From the NCBI GenBank assembly GCA_026390195.1, contig JAPLGK010000027.1, positions 1 to 38,297 of the forward strand: a stretch of DNA of 38,297 bases, given 5' to 3'. Below the pieces are notes generated by a model, which had not been told where the DNA came from, made no database searches, and saw nothing but the letters and a program-made list of their open reading frames with translations. Every line of letters starts with the position of its first letter. The stretch's first letter is position 1. The translations under genes and the position numbers were made by a program. Of the stretch, positions 1 to 10,400 are shown piece by piece. Source of the DNA: Caldisericota bacterium (GTDB taxonomy: Bacteria > Caldisericota > Caldisericia > Cryosericales > Cryosericaceae).

Positions 1-80
1 GTTACCCACTTCATATGAGCCTCCCGGATGACGAACTGCCTGCAAACATTACAGTTTGCCCAGAACGGCCAGTCGGTCAA

Positions 81-974
81 CTAGTCGGGTTGTTGCGTTC
101 CGTCGGAACGCAGGCCCTCGCTTGCCACCAGGGCAATCGACACCGCCGTCAGGGCTAGCGCCACCGCCATCGCCCATGTGAACGGGCTGCGGAAGATCAC
201 CAGCGACAGCAGGGCTCCGGCCAGGGGACCCACGGCAAAGAAGGCTCCCGTGCGGGCTGCACCCATGGCCTTGAGCGAAAGGATGAACAGCACAAGAGAA
301 ACTCCGTACGAGATACAGCCGACGCCGAGGCCAGCCAGGAGACTGCGCGGGGCAGGAAGGCCGCCTCTGGTCGCCCACGAGAACCCCAGAGAGAAGAGTC
401 CCGCCGCCAGCCCCTTGATACTGACCAGGACAAGCGGATTGCAGTGGGACAGCCGCGCGGACACGTTGTTGTCGACGCCCCACCCAATGGCCGCGCCCAT
501 GATCAACAGCGGTCCGACCATGCTGGACCTCCCGCCCGTCGTGACCCCCGTGAGCAGGACGCCAGTCGCCGTCATCAGCACGACCGCGCCCCATACCGCT
601 CCCGAAACACGTTCCTTGAAGAACATCCATGCGATAAGCGCCGTAGCCACACCCTCGAAGTTCAGGAGAAGCGACGCCGTGAACCCCGACGCCGCACGCA
701 CGCCAAACATCAGGAGGACGGGCGCCAAGACCCCACCGACGGTGATCATCGTCAGCACGTACGGCGCGTCCGAGCGCTGGAGTGGTTCGCTCTGCAGTCC
801 ACGCGTCACCCCGAGCAGATGGCCGACAGACACACCCACGAATGCACCGAGATAGAGGACACCCGCGAGCGCAATCGGATCCATGCCGGCGACGATGAGC
901 TTCGACAACGGGGCGCTGAGCCCGAACAGAATACCCGCTCCCAGCGCAAGCGGAATCCCACGGCGGATGTTCAC
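81..974 (-). CDS. EamA/DMT-family transporter (drug/metabolite transporter superfamily)
   Basis: ORF 81..1181 reads as a ~10-TM EamA protein from VNIRRGIPLALGAGILFGLSAPLSK onward. GTG start at 974..972; the upstream part of the ORF is out-of-frame reading of a duplicated fragment. Confidence 0.85.
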   Translation of the reverse strand: MNIRRGIPLALGAGILFGLSAPLSKLIVAGMDPIALAGVLYLGAFVGVSVGHLLGVTRGLQSEPLQRSDAPYVLTMITVGGVLAPVLLMFGVRAASGFTASLLLNFEGVATALIAWMFFKERVSGAVWGAVVLMTATGVLLTGVTTGGRSSMVGPLLIMGAAIGWGVDNNVSARLSHCNPLVLVSIKGLAAGLFSLGFSWATRGGLPAPRSLLAGLGVGCISYGVSLVLFILSLKAMGAARTGAFFAVGPLAGALLSLVIFRSPFTWAMAVALALTAVSIALVASEGLRSDGTQQPD

Positions 975-1201
975 CGCTCCACCGTTTCCCACGCCAGTGA
1001 ACACCGCTGGTCGTCGTGCCCCGCAACGAGGACGGTTGCTACTGTCAGTCCGAGCGCCGCACCGCCATACAGCGCTCCCGCAAGGGCCATGGGATCCGTC
1101 CGGGAGACCAGCCGCTTCGAAAGAGAGGCTCCAGCCCCCAGCAGCGTACCGACGCACAATGCCAGAGGAATTCCACGCCATACGTCAGGTTGTCGCAACA
1201 T
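971..1201 (-). pseudogene. Truncated duplicate of the EamA transporter N-terminus (~76 aa)
   Basis: MLRQPDVWRGIPLALCVGTLLGAGASLSKRLVSRTDPMALAGALYGGAALGLTVATVLVAG aligns with RRGIPLALGAGILFGLSAPLSKLIVAGMDPIALAGVLYLGAFVGVSVGHLLG of the adjacent gene. Its TGA stop overlaps the next GTG (GTGA). Confidence 0.75.
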
Positions 1202-1267
1202 GTCCAGCTCTCCGCTAAAGACACCGCGATTTCGGATGAGAGCCGGTGCCTTTGGTTCAGTATATGC

Positions 1268-1296
1268 AAAAAGGGCCACGGCACGCGCCGTGGCCC
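1268..1296 (-). terminator. Rho-independent terminator downstream of the UPF0182 gene
   Basis: Minus strand reads GGGCCACGGC-GCGT-GCCGTGGCCC-TTTTTGC: perfect 10-bp stem, 4-nt loop, T-tract. Confidence 0.9.
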
Positions 1297-1319
1297 GACT
1301 GCGCACTCCGGGGTTGGTG

Positions 1320-4175
1320 TTATGGCGTCGTCTTCAAGGCGTCCAGCTTTGCAAGGACATCCTCGAGCGCCTTGAGTTCCTGCCCAGCCTTCGCGAAGTC
1401 GCCCGTCGATGTGTACTGCTTGTAGCGCGTCATCGTGGCGATTGCTTCCGCGATGAGCGCCTTCTGTTCGGCGGTCACCGTCCCGGGGGTCACGTTCCCA
1501 CCCGTCGTCCCCGTCTCAGGTGGTACGACTGTCCCAGGTTCGGTAGTCGCGGGTCCTACCCCGCCAATGTCCACCGGAGTTCCCAGAAGACTGCTGAGAG
1601 CCTGGTCCAGATTATCCCCCCACACCAGCTTGTCTTTGGTGGCCGCGACGATCTTCTTGATCTGCGGCATCTTGGAGCTGCTGGACTGCAGATAGATGGG
1701 CTCGATATACAGCAGCGAGCCGTCGACCGGCAGGATAAGCATGTTGCCCCGCAGGACCTGCGAACCCTGCTGGTTCCAGAGGGTCAACGTCTTGGAGATC
1801 TCCGTATCCTGATCGATGCGGGCCTCGACCTGGAACGGACCGTACACAACACGGTCCTTGCTGAACTTGATCACAGACACACGGTCGGGGCTGTCGATGT
1901 CGGAACTGATTGCGATGAGCGCCACGAGGTTGTCCTTGCCGACAGGGGTGAACGGCGTGACAAGCGAGAACACCTGCTTCGTCGACCCCGGCATCCTGAA
2001 GAAGATATAGTAGGGTTCGATAGAAGTATCTGTCCCCAGGTAGCGTTCCTTCGCCACCGCCCACTTGTCTTCCTGTCCATAGAACACACGGGAATCCGTC
2101 ATGTGGTACTTCGAGAATACGCGGCTCTGCAGCGCGCCCAACCCGCACGGATACCGGTAGTGGTCCTTGACGAAGGACGGAGCGTCGTCGAGCGTCTTGA
2201 ACAGCCCAGGGTAGACACGGTCGATGGTCGCTGCTATGGGGTCGGTTTCGTCGATGCGGTAGAACGTCGTCGTCCCGTCGAATGCGTTCACGGTGTACAT
2301 GAAACTGTTGCGGATGTAGTTGACGACCTTGCCGCTCAACTCTGTGCCGGCATCGTAGTACTCGCTGTAGGGAAAGTACTGCGACGTCGTATAGCCCTGG
2401 CCGAACCAGAAGAGCTTGCCCTCGGGGTCCACGACGACGTAGGGGTCACTGTCCACCTCGAGGAATGGCGCGATGTGCTTGATGCGTTCCTGGAGATTGC
2501 GGTAGACCATGATACGTGATTCGCTGCTGATCTGTCCCGATATCAGGATGTTGACGTTCTGGTTGACGAAGGAGAAGGCAAGCCGGTTGAGCATGGAGAG
2601 GCGGATGCCGCCGTTGCCTGTGTACTGGTACTGCTTGTTGGCGTCGCCCTGCGGATAGTCGAATTCCGACGAGTTACCCTTGACGATGGCAAACCCGCTC
2701 GTGCTTTCACTATAGTAGATGCGTGGTTCAGAAATATCGACGAACCCACCGTTGCTGACGGGGGGAATGTCCTTCACTGCATACACGGGGGCGCCTTCGG
2801 ACGAGAAGTCGCTGACACCATTTGCGACCACTCCGAAACCATGGGTGTAGACCAGGCGATCATTGACGAAACTGCGCGACGTGTCCGACAGCAGTGACTG
2901 GTCCAGTTCGCGCGCAGCGATCATGACCTCCTGCGACTTCCCGTTCAATGTGTAGCGGTCGATATCGATGTCGTTGAACTTGTAGTAGCTGCGGATAGAC
3001 TGCAGCTGCTCGTTGGTGTCGGCCAGCGCGCGCCAGTCCCACAGCCGCACGTTCTGCAGCACGTCCTTGTTGGCGATGACGGCGCCTGTGGACAAAGTCG
3101 TCTGCGTGCCAGGGTCGGAGATCACGTTAACGGCCGACAGGCCAAAAGCCGCATTGGTCGCCGCAATGTTGTTAGCCAGATAAGGTGTCTCGCGCGAGAG
3201 TTCGTTGGGTTTGACGGCAAAGCGCTGATAGAGCGCTGGAATGCCGGACACGAGCAGAACATAGGCGATGAGTGTGATGGCGCCCACCCAGCCAAGGAAG
3301 CTCGGTTTTGCCAACCGTGGCTTGAACGAAGCCAGCAGGAATACGATGCCGCACAGCAGGACGCCCACGGCCGTCGCCTTGATGAGCGGGATGCGGACGA
3401 CCTGATCTGCGTTGCTCACGCCGAACACGACACCGTTGCTCTGAAACAGCAGTCCGTACATCGAGAACCAGACTCCCACGGCCGCTATGAGCAGCAGGAT
3501 GCCTGCGAAGAAACTCAGGCGGCTGCGCAGCCCACGGCGCAGTGCAGCGTCACCCGGCACGGAAGTCGCCAGAAGGAAACTCGTGCCGATCACCGCCAGA
3601 CCACCCACGGCGATGCCCGCAAGAATGCCCAGGAGCCCTCGCACGACAGGGTATGTGAAGAAGTAGAAGCTGATGCTGTTCCCAAAGATGGGGTCGGTGT
3701 ACGCCGTCGACGCCACCTGGCGTGTCGCCGCCAGGAGCTGCAGGCTGAGACCACTTGCGCCCAGTCCGACGAAATTCGCGGCGACAAGGGCGATGACGAT
3801 GCGCGTCCATTTGAGGATATGGGAGGTGCGGTGAGCGTCATCCGCGTTCATCCCCACAAACAGGCCGCGTGGTAGCCCGGTGACCGCCCACACCACGGCG
3901 TAGGCCACGACGGCCCCCGCAACATAGGCGGCGATTCTCGCCAGTGTCCTCGTCCAGAAGACCTGCCGGTAGCCGACCTCGGTGAAGAACAGGAAATCCG
4001 TGTAGATGCCTGCCAGGGCCGAGAACAGTAGCCCTGCGGCCGCGACGAGCAAAAGCGCCATGCTGAGCCCCAGGGCCGAGCCGCCGCGCTTGCTCCTGCG
4101 CACCCAGACGAAGATGGCGACCGCCATCAGCAGCAGTACGCCGAATGCCGATATCATTGCCGTCTGTCCAGTCAT
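1320..4175 (-). CDS. UPF0182 family membrane protein
   Basis: 951-aa ORF with N-terminal multi-TM region and long extracytoplasmic domain typical of UPF0182 (COG1615), e.g. NELSRETPYLANNIAATNAAFGL, TYTHGFG-like LVYTHGFGVVANGVS. SD AGGAGG upstream of ATG. Confidence 0.9.
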   Translation of the reverse strand: MTGQTAMISAFGVLLLMAVAIFVWVRRSKRGGSALGLSMALLLVAAAGLLFSALAGIYTDFLFFTEVGYRQVFWTRTLARIAAYVAGAVVAYAVVWAVTGLPRGLFVGMNADDAHRTSHILKWTRIVIALVAANFVGLGASGLSLQLLAATRQVASTAYTDPIFGNSISFYFFTYPVVRGLLGILAGIAVGGLAVIGTSFLLATSVPGDAALRRGLRSRLSFFAGILLLIAAVGVWFSMYGLLFQSNGVVFGVSNADQVVRIPLIKATAVGVLLCGIVFLLASFKPRLAKPSFLGWVGAITLIAYVLLVSGIPALYQRFAVKPNELSRETPYLANNIAATNAAFGLSAVNVISDPGTQTTLSTGAVIANKDVLQNVRLWDWRALADTNEQLQSIRSYYKFNDIDIDRYTLNGKSQEVMIAARELDQSLLSDTSRSFVNDRLVYTHGFGVVANGVSDFSSEGAPVYAVKDIPPVSNGGFVDISEPRIYYSESTSGFAIVKGNSSEFDYPQGDANKQYQYTGNGGIRLSMLNRLAFSFVNQNVNILISGQISSESRIMVYRNLQERIKHIAPFLEVDSDPYVVVDPEGKLFWFGQGYTTSQYFPYSEYYDAGTELSGKVVNYIRNSFMYTVNAFDGTTTFYRIDETDPIAATIDRVYPGLFKTLDDAPSFVKDHYRYPCGLGALQSRVFSKYHMTDSRVFYGQEDKWAVAKERYLGTDTSIEPYYIFFRMPGSTKQVFSLVTPFTPVGKDNLVALIAISSDIDSPDRVSVIKFSKDRVVYGPFQVEARIDQDTEISKTLTLWNQQGSQVLRGNMLILPVDGSLLYIEPIYLQSSSSKMPQIKKIVAATKDKLVWGDNLDQALSSLLGTPVDIGGVGPATTEPGTVVPPETGTTGGNVTPGTVTAEQKALIAEAIATMTRYKQYTSTGDFAKAGQELKALEDVLAKLDALKTTP

Positions 4176-4411
4176 GATATGTCAACCTCCTGTTTCAAAG
4201 CAGAGCCACTACTCGGGAGCAAACCATGGTACACGCAGCTGGAGCCGATCAGGTTCCTGCCACAATTGGGAGAACACCTGGATCACCCTCATGCCGTCGA
4301 GAGTATGAGATACTCCCTTGTGACAGTTTACGCCATTCACCCGCCGAGACAACGAAGACGGCGGACTCATGCGCATCGCGCCGCCGGGCCAGATATGAAA
4401 ACGTGGAAAGC

Positions 4412-7400
4412 TCAGGGCTTGGGGTACGTGATGGTGATCGTCTGGGTCAAATCTTCCCACTGCACGTCGGTGCCCAGGCTCTCGGCCACAAAGCGTAGAG
4501 GAAGCATTGTGCGACTGTTGAGGATCTGAGGCACGACGTTGGGGTTTGTGCTGTCGACAGGGGTCGATTTTCCGTTCACCAAGGCGCTTGACTTCCCGAT
4601 GACAAGCTTGAGTTCGGTTCCGTCGAGCGATATGGTCACCGTCCGACTGCCAGCATCCCAGGCAACGGTACCACCAAGCGATTCGACGACTGCCCGGATC
4701 GGGACCAGCGTGCGACCCTCGACAATGACCGGCAGAGCATCCAGCACGACGCTGGAGCTGCCGACTTGCATGGTCGGCGAGCCGACGTGAAGGACAAGAA
4801 CCATCCGGGGTTGTTCTGCAAGGACACGCACGGGAATGGAACGCGCCTTGCCTGCAAGTTCCTGCCTCCCCCCGTCTCCACCCAGCAACTGAAGCTCGTC
4901 GATGTCCAGCTGCGTCGTCCCAGCCTCCAGAGGGCGGAACGTCAAGACCGCGATGCTGCCGTTTCCGCTGACCGGCCGGGCGTCGCCCTCAAGTGTCAAT
5001 GCGACGCGTACTTCGCCTGCGGTGCTGTGATCCTCGATGAACAGCATTTCGGCGCCCAGGAGGTTTCCCTGCGCGACACTCAATAACTGCAGTGCCTTGT
5101 CGTCATAGGCGACACGACACCCCACTCCGTAGAGATTCTCCACATCCCGTGCGTCCAAGGGCACCTGCACCGTCGCTCCCATGAATGTCTCGACCGAGAC
5201 TCCCCCGACAACCACAGGGGGAGCAGTGCGGATTGCGACTTCGGCATAGACGGTTGTGACACTCGCTGGCTCCAGCGCGCTGCGGACCTCGACATCCACG
5301 GCACCGACTGTCCCCGGACCGACGCCCGCGGGGACCTGGACCGTCACCTCAACCGTGCCTGTCGCTCCAGACAGCACCGTGACCGACGCGGGACTGACCG
5401 AACTCGACCACCCGCTTCCGCCATGAACGGTCGACTTCACCGCGAACGTGTCTGTCCGGGCACTCCGATTGCGGAGACTCACCTGCAGGCGGGTCGTCAC
5501 TCCGGCGGAAACGACACGTTCCACCGTGTCCAGCCGGACGGTCACGGCGGCACCCTGGAGCGCCTCTGGCTGGCCATAGCTGAGTTCACGGATCACGTTA
5601 TGGAAGCCGTCGGTCACATAGAGGGTACCCTGCGCCGACCACGTCATCCTGCCCGGCAGATACCAGGACCGGGACGTCGTCCAGGCCGCCGATCCGTCTT
5701 GACGGAACGCGACGAAGCGCCCGTTCTCGGCGTCGCTCACCAGGATGAGGCCGTCAGGCAGTAGCATCGCATCGTGAGGATAGTACATCTGGCCGGCGCC
5801 GCGACCACCGCCCACCACTCCGTAAGCTCGGATAACGACCCCTTTGGAGCTGTAGCGAACCACCTGCTGAACCTCACCAGACTCACCCCACACGCAGACG
5901 AGGAGGTCTCCGCCCTGCAGGACGGTCAGCCCCGCGGGCATACCGGCAGTCGCAAAACGGCCCAGCTCACTGCCGTCCGCCGCCAGATGCACGACAGACC
6001 CATCGCCCTGGTTGCAGGCCCACAGTGTCCCATCGCTTGCCATCTCGAGATCGCTTGTCCCGTCAACCTTGCCGGCGGCAATGGTCCTGACGTAGTTGCC
6101 GGCTTCATCATAGACGGCGATGAATCCTCCCTTGACATCCTGCGCCGCGACGTAGACCAGTCCTGTACCGCTTGCCGCAACGGACTCCACCAGCTGCATC
6201 GAACGGGAGCCTGCGCGCATGACAGCGAACAGCTCGTTGCCGCTGCGGTCCAGGACGTCCACGTACCCGCGGTTCCACTCGATCGTCTGACCGTCGGCGG
6301 AGACGACGGGCGAGCTGCAGGTGACCCACAGCTGACCCTTGCCGTCCACCGCAACGTCCTGGGGATTGTTGAGCCGTCCCCGAAGGTCCATGGCATAGTC
6401 CTGAACGGCCACCACGCCGCCGCCAGGAGCGTACTCGATCAGCTTCGCGTGGTAGCCGCTGCCGAAGGGATTGGCCGCGTCGCGGAAGAACCCGCTGTTC
6501 ATGACGTAGACCGTGCCATCAGGCGCGACGGCGACACCGCCGGGACTGAGCACTTCGCCGTCCTGGATGTCGGTCATGTCGGCCGGGTACTGCCCGAAGC
6601 TGCGCCGATACTGCCCACTGCTGGAGAAGACCTTGACGGCGGGAACCGGCAGTTCGCCTGTGCCGCGGTCCGCGACATAGATGTTACCGCGGGTGTCGAC
6701 CGCGAGGTCGGCGGCACTCGTGATAAGGTTCTCCGCTTCTCCCGGGGCCGCAAAGACGCGCACGGCCTTCGTTCCGCTCAGCCGGTAGACGGCGCTGTCG
6801 CTACTGGAAACGACATAGGGGAAGAGACCCACTGAGGTCATGCCGGCAGGGCGGGAGATGCCTGTCACGGTTGTCACGTACGTGCCTGCCGCCGTGAACT
6901 GCTCCAGGCGGTCGTTCAACTGGTCGGCGACCCAGATGCTGCCGTCCGGCGTCACGGCGATGCCGGCGGGGCCCTCGAACTGGCCGGCTCCGTTGCCTTC
7001 CGAGCCGAACTCCATCACAACCGAGCCGTCGGTTCCAAACTTGACAACCTTGTTGCCAAAGAAGTCGGCGACATAGATGTTGTCGGCACTGTCCACAGCT
7101 ACATCGGCCGGGTACTGCAGCTCCCCGCGCCCACTCCCCAGCGACCCCATGATGCGCTTGTGGACAAGGTCAGCCGAGAGAACGTGGATGCGGCCGTACC
7201 CGGTGTCGCACACGACCACGTCCCCATTCGGCAGGAAAGCCACGCCCTGCGACGGGAATGCATGTGTCGACGGGTAGTCCTTCTCGACGGTGTTGACACT
7301 CTCGATGGTCAGCGTCCCGACATAGTCAGAGGGCATCACGCCGATCGTGTCGACCTCAGTCAACGCGACGGCGCCCACCGCCGTTCCCATACCTGGCACC

Positions 7401-7453
7401 AGAGATGGCAAGAGGAGCGCAATCACGCAGAGCAAGCCAATCGTCTTCTTCAT
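4412..7453 (-). CDS. Secreted NHL-repeat beta-propeller protein with cohesin-like module and C-terminal copper-amine-oxidase-N-like (stalk) domain
   Basis: Signal peptide; NHL-type repeats (GVAFLPNGDVVVCDTGYGRIHVL..., DVAVDSADNIYVADFFGNKVVKF...); cohesin-like VSVETFMGATVQVPLDARDVENLYGVGCRVAYDDKALQLLSV...; C-term VIVEGRTLVPIRAVVESLGGTVAWD...NSRTMLPLRFVAESLGTDVQWE. Confidence 0.85.
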   Translation of the reverse strand: MKKTIGLLCVIALLLPSLVPGMGTAVGAVALTEVDTIGVMPSDYVGTLTIESVNTVEKDYPSTHAFPSQGVAFLPNGDVVVCDTGYGRIHVLSADLVHKRIMGSLGSGRGELQYPADVAVDSADNIYVADFFGNKVVKFGTDGSVVMEFGSEGNGAGQFEGPAGIAVTPDGSIWVADQLNDRLEQFTAAGTYVTTVTGISRPAGMTSVGLFPYVVSSSDSAVYRLSGTKAVRVFAAPGEAENLITSAADLAVDTRGNIYVADRGTGELPVPAVKVFSSSGQYRRSFGQYPADMTDIQDGEVLSPGGVAVAPDGTVYVMNSGFFRDAANPFGSGYHAKLIEYAPGGGVVAVQDYAMDLRGRLNNPQDVAVDGKGQLWVTCSSPVVSADGQTIEWNRGYVDVLDRSGNELFAVMRAGSRSMQLVESVAASGTGLVYVAAQDVKGGFIAVYDEAGNYVRTIAAGKVDGTSDLEMASDGTLWACNQGDGSVVHLAADGSELGRFATAGMPAGLTVLQGGDLLVCVWGESGEVQQVVRYSSKGVVIRAYGVVGGGRGAGQMYYPHDAMLLPDGLILVSDAENGRFVAFRQDGSAAWTTSRSWYLPGRMTWSAQGTLYVTDGFHNVIRELSYGQPEALQGAAVTVRLDTVERVVSAGVTTRLQVSLRNRSARTDTFAVKSTVHGGSGWSSSVSPASVTVLSGATGTVEVTVQVPAGVGPGTVGAVDVEVRSALEPASVTTVYAEVAIRTAPPVVVGGVSVETFMGATVQVPLDARDVENLYGVGCRVAYDDKALQLLSVAQGNLLGAEMLFIEDHSTAGEVRVALTLEGDARPVSGNGSIAVLTFRPLEAGTTQLDIDELQLLGGDGGRQELAGKARSIPVRVLAEQPRMVLVLHVGSPTMQVGSSSVVLDALPVIVEGRTLVPIRAVVESLGGTVAWDAGSRTVTISLDGTELKLVIGKSSALVNGKSTPVDSTNPNVVPQILNSRTMLPLRFVAESLGTDVQWEDLTQTITITYPKP

Positions 7454-7462
7454 TGCGGTCTC

Positions 7463-10400
7463 CTAGGGGTACACGTCGCCATAATGCTGGCGCAGGATCT
7501 GCAGGTCGGCGTCGTCGACGCGTCCATCGCCGTTGAGGTCTGCCATGTTGTCATATCGCCTGTCCCCGGCCTGTGAGCCGTACGCACGGGCAAGAGCGAC
7601 CATGTCACGGAGGTCCACGCGCTTGTTGCCGTCGATATCCCAGACGTTGCCTCCCGACCGCAACGTGATGGCCAGCGACCGGGCGATCGTTTCCGCCGTC
7701 CCGCTGCCGTTGGTCGCACGAGGCTTTCCAATCCACAATTCCGTGGAGCCGCTGTGCAGGACAGTGAATGTGATCATACACACACTGCCGCGCCCCTGGA
7801 CCTGACCCGTTCCTGTCGCTCCTTCGACCGCGGCGCTACCCGCTGAAGCGTCGACCGCGGAAACAAGACTTGACGGAACTTTTCCCCTCTGGTTCAGGAA
7901 GTCGCCCTCCAGCACTGACTTCACCGAGAGATAGTAGGGTTCGAACTGCACGACAGCCGCTATGTCTGAGATACTCGTCGTGCTGTCGGCGGTAAGGCTG
8001 ACCGTCACGTCCTCGCCCTGGCGCAGACTCCCGCCCACGATGTTCAGGCTGAGCTCCGGAACTCCTGCCATGCCCGTGACACGAATAGGCGTCGACTGAT
8101 GCGCTGCCTCGGAGATCTGCAGGTTGACCGGGTCGTTGTTGCTCTCGACGACCGACGTTCTCAGGAGATAGTCTCCGTCGGTCAGGAAGAGGTTGCCGTG
8201 AACATCCCGACCGTCCCAGGCAAACCCATGGTCACCCACGAGCAACAGCGATCTGCGGTACACGGTCCCGAGGGTCGTCGCGCCATCTGTGCCCGTGACC
8301 GTTGCCACGACCTGCGAGGCAAAGCTGGAACCCTGGGGCTCGTCTCCTTCCTCGACGGCAGGTCGCACCCCACCGTAGCCGATGTTGAACCGGACGTCCA
8401 TCGTGCCACCGGGCGCCATCAGGGTTGCTGTGCTCGTATGCATTCCGCTCAACTGTTCAGGGACCTCAACGCTCGCGCGCCAGAAGATGTAGGGCACGTG
8501 CAAGGTTCCGCTGGCCGACTGCAGGGTGATCATCCCCTCGTGCGGCCCGTCCCCCACGGTGGCCGGGTTCACAGTCGTGGTCACGGCAACTTGTGCCGTT
8601 CCGCCGGGAGCGACGACGACGGACAACGAAGCAACGGTCACCTCCACGCCTGCCCGCGCGTCCATCGTCCAGTTGAACGAAGGCGCAAAGGTCACACTGT
8701 GGTTCGAGAGACTGCGTACTGTGATCGTCGTCGCAGTCGCAATACTGTCATCGTCGACAAGAAGGGCGCCTGTCTGAAACGTCGTCTTCCCATCAGACGT
8801 GGCTATCCCAGCCACGGCCGGGGCGTCGATGGCAGCCGGTACGTCGACCCGGCCGGCTCCCTGCAGCGTCCACGTGATGACCTCGTCGTTCTGCCAGTTG
8901 CGAAGGACATCCGACGTGTTCATCAGCGCCAGCTTGACCGTCTCCGGTGTCCAGTCGGGATGAGCCGCCTTAATCAGCGCAACGGCTCCGGCCACCCCCG
9001 GCGAAGCCATCGACGTGCCGTCCAGCTTGGCATACTCGTCATTTGGAAATGTCGAGTTCACCGTGACGCCGGGCGCAGACACCTCCGGCTTGAAGTGAAA
9101 GTCCTCCGTGGGTCCCATCGAGCTGAAGTCTGCAAGCGTCCCCAGGTTGCTGCGTGTTCCAAACCGAACGACAAGCCCCCTCGTCGTCAGCATCCTTAGA
9201 TCCAGTCCTGCATCCTGCGTGATGCCGATGCAGGGGACATAGTCCTTACTCTCGTCGCCCGCCGCTACCCTGAGCGTCATTCCAATGACTCCGGGGCTGT
9301 GATTGTAGATGATGACGCCGGCGGCTCCTGCAGCCTCCGCGTTGAGGACCTTGTCGCGGAAGTAGATCCCGCCGGTCCCGATGGGTCCCCGCTCGACTAG
9401 TGCAACCTTCCCCTTGACGTTCACGCCAGCAAAATCAGCCTTCGAGCCGTATCCGGCATCCACGATGCTGTACGTAGAGCCTTCCTTGAACTCAGGGGCG
9501 ATGTCGGCATAGCCGCCCAAGATGTGATCCATCCCTGTTCCGCTCGGTGTCAGAACCTCCATTACTGGATAGGGGCCGTCGTTGGAGGCAGCTACCGCGA
9601 TGGCATTGAGGGCTGTCGCGGGCGAACCCAGGGGCCAGTTGGTCTCGGGGTTGCGTGGGCCGGAGTTGCCCGTCGCTGCCACGACCACGACACCCGCCTT
9701 GACCGCGTTGTTGATAGCCTCGTTCTCGGGCGTATCAGCGGTTCCCCCGGACATGCCCAGGGACATGTTGACCACCGTACAATGGTCCCGCAGGGAGCGG
9801 TCAAGCGCAGCGATGATGTCCCCGTCGGCAGCTCCCCCTCCCTGGTCGCTGAAGACCTTGTAGGCATAGAGCTTGGCCTTTGGCGCGACACCCTGCACCT
9901 TGCCGTCCGCAGCTGCAATGCCCGCGACGTGGGTGCCGTGGCCCTGGTTGTCCATAGGGTTGCCGTCGTCGTCAGCGAAGTCGTATCCTCCCACCACCTT
10001 GGCATTGGGGAACCTGGCTCCACCAAGATCGGGATGCATATAGTCGATACCGGTGTCGATGATGCCGATGGCCGTACCGGTTCCGTCGAGTTTCTTTCCG
10101 CCCGCCGATGTACGGTCCCACAACGCTTGATTCACTCCCATGGCGGCATTTCCGTCATCGTCCAGGATCTGTGCCCGCCGGGATTCGTAGACAAACGAGA
10201 CGTGGCTCGTCCCCGCAACCGCTGCGAGGTCGCAACCCGCAAGGCTCAATGCGAGACCGTTGAAGGTCACACTCAGCCGCTGCGTGACCGCATACGCAAC
10301 ACCGTGCGCCGTCAGCGACGACAGAAACGCGTCCTGCTCCTGCGAGATCGCTGCCTCTGATGCGTGCGCGGCCACGGTGTCCAGCCACCCTTCCGTTCCC

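Noticed and set aside
444-2519. 691-aa plus-strand ORF
   Set aside because: Antisense to the EamA and UPF0182 genes; His/Arg-rich low-complexity translation typical of shadow ORFs in high-GC DNA.
5774-10360. Long plus-strand ORFs (5774..6835, 8099..9199, 9524..10360)
   Set aside because: Antisense to the NHL and S8 protease genes, whose minus-strand frames have clear domain motifs.
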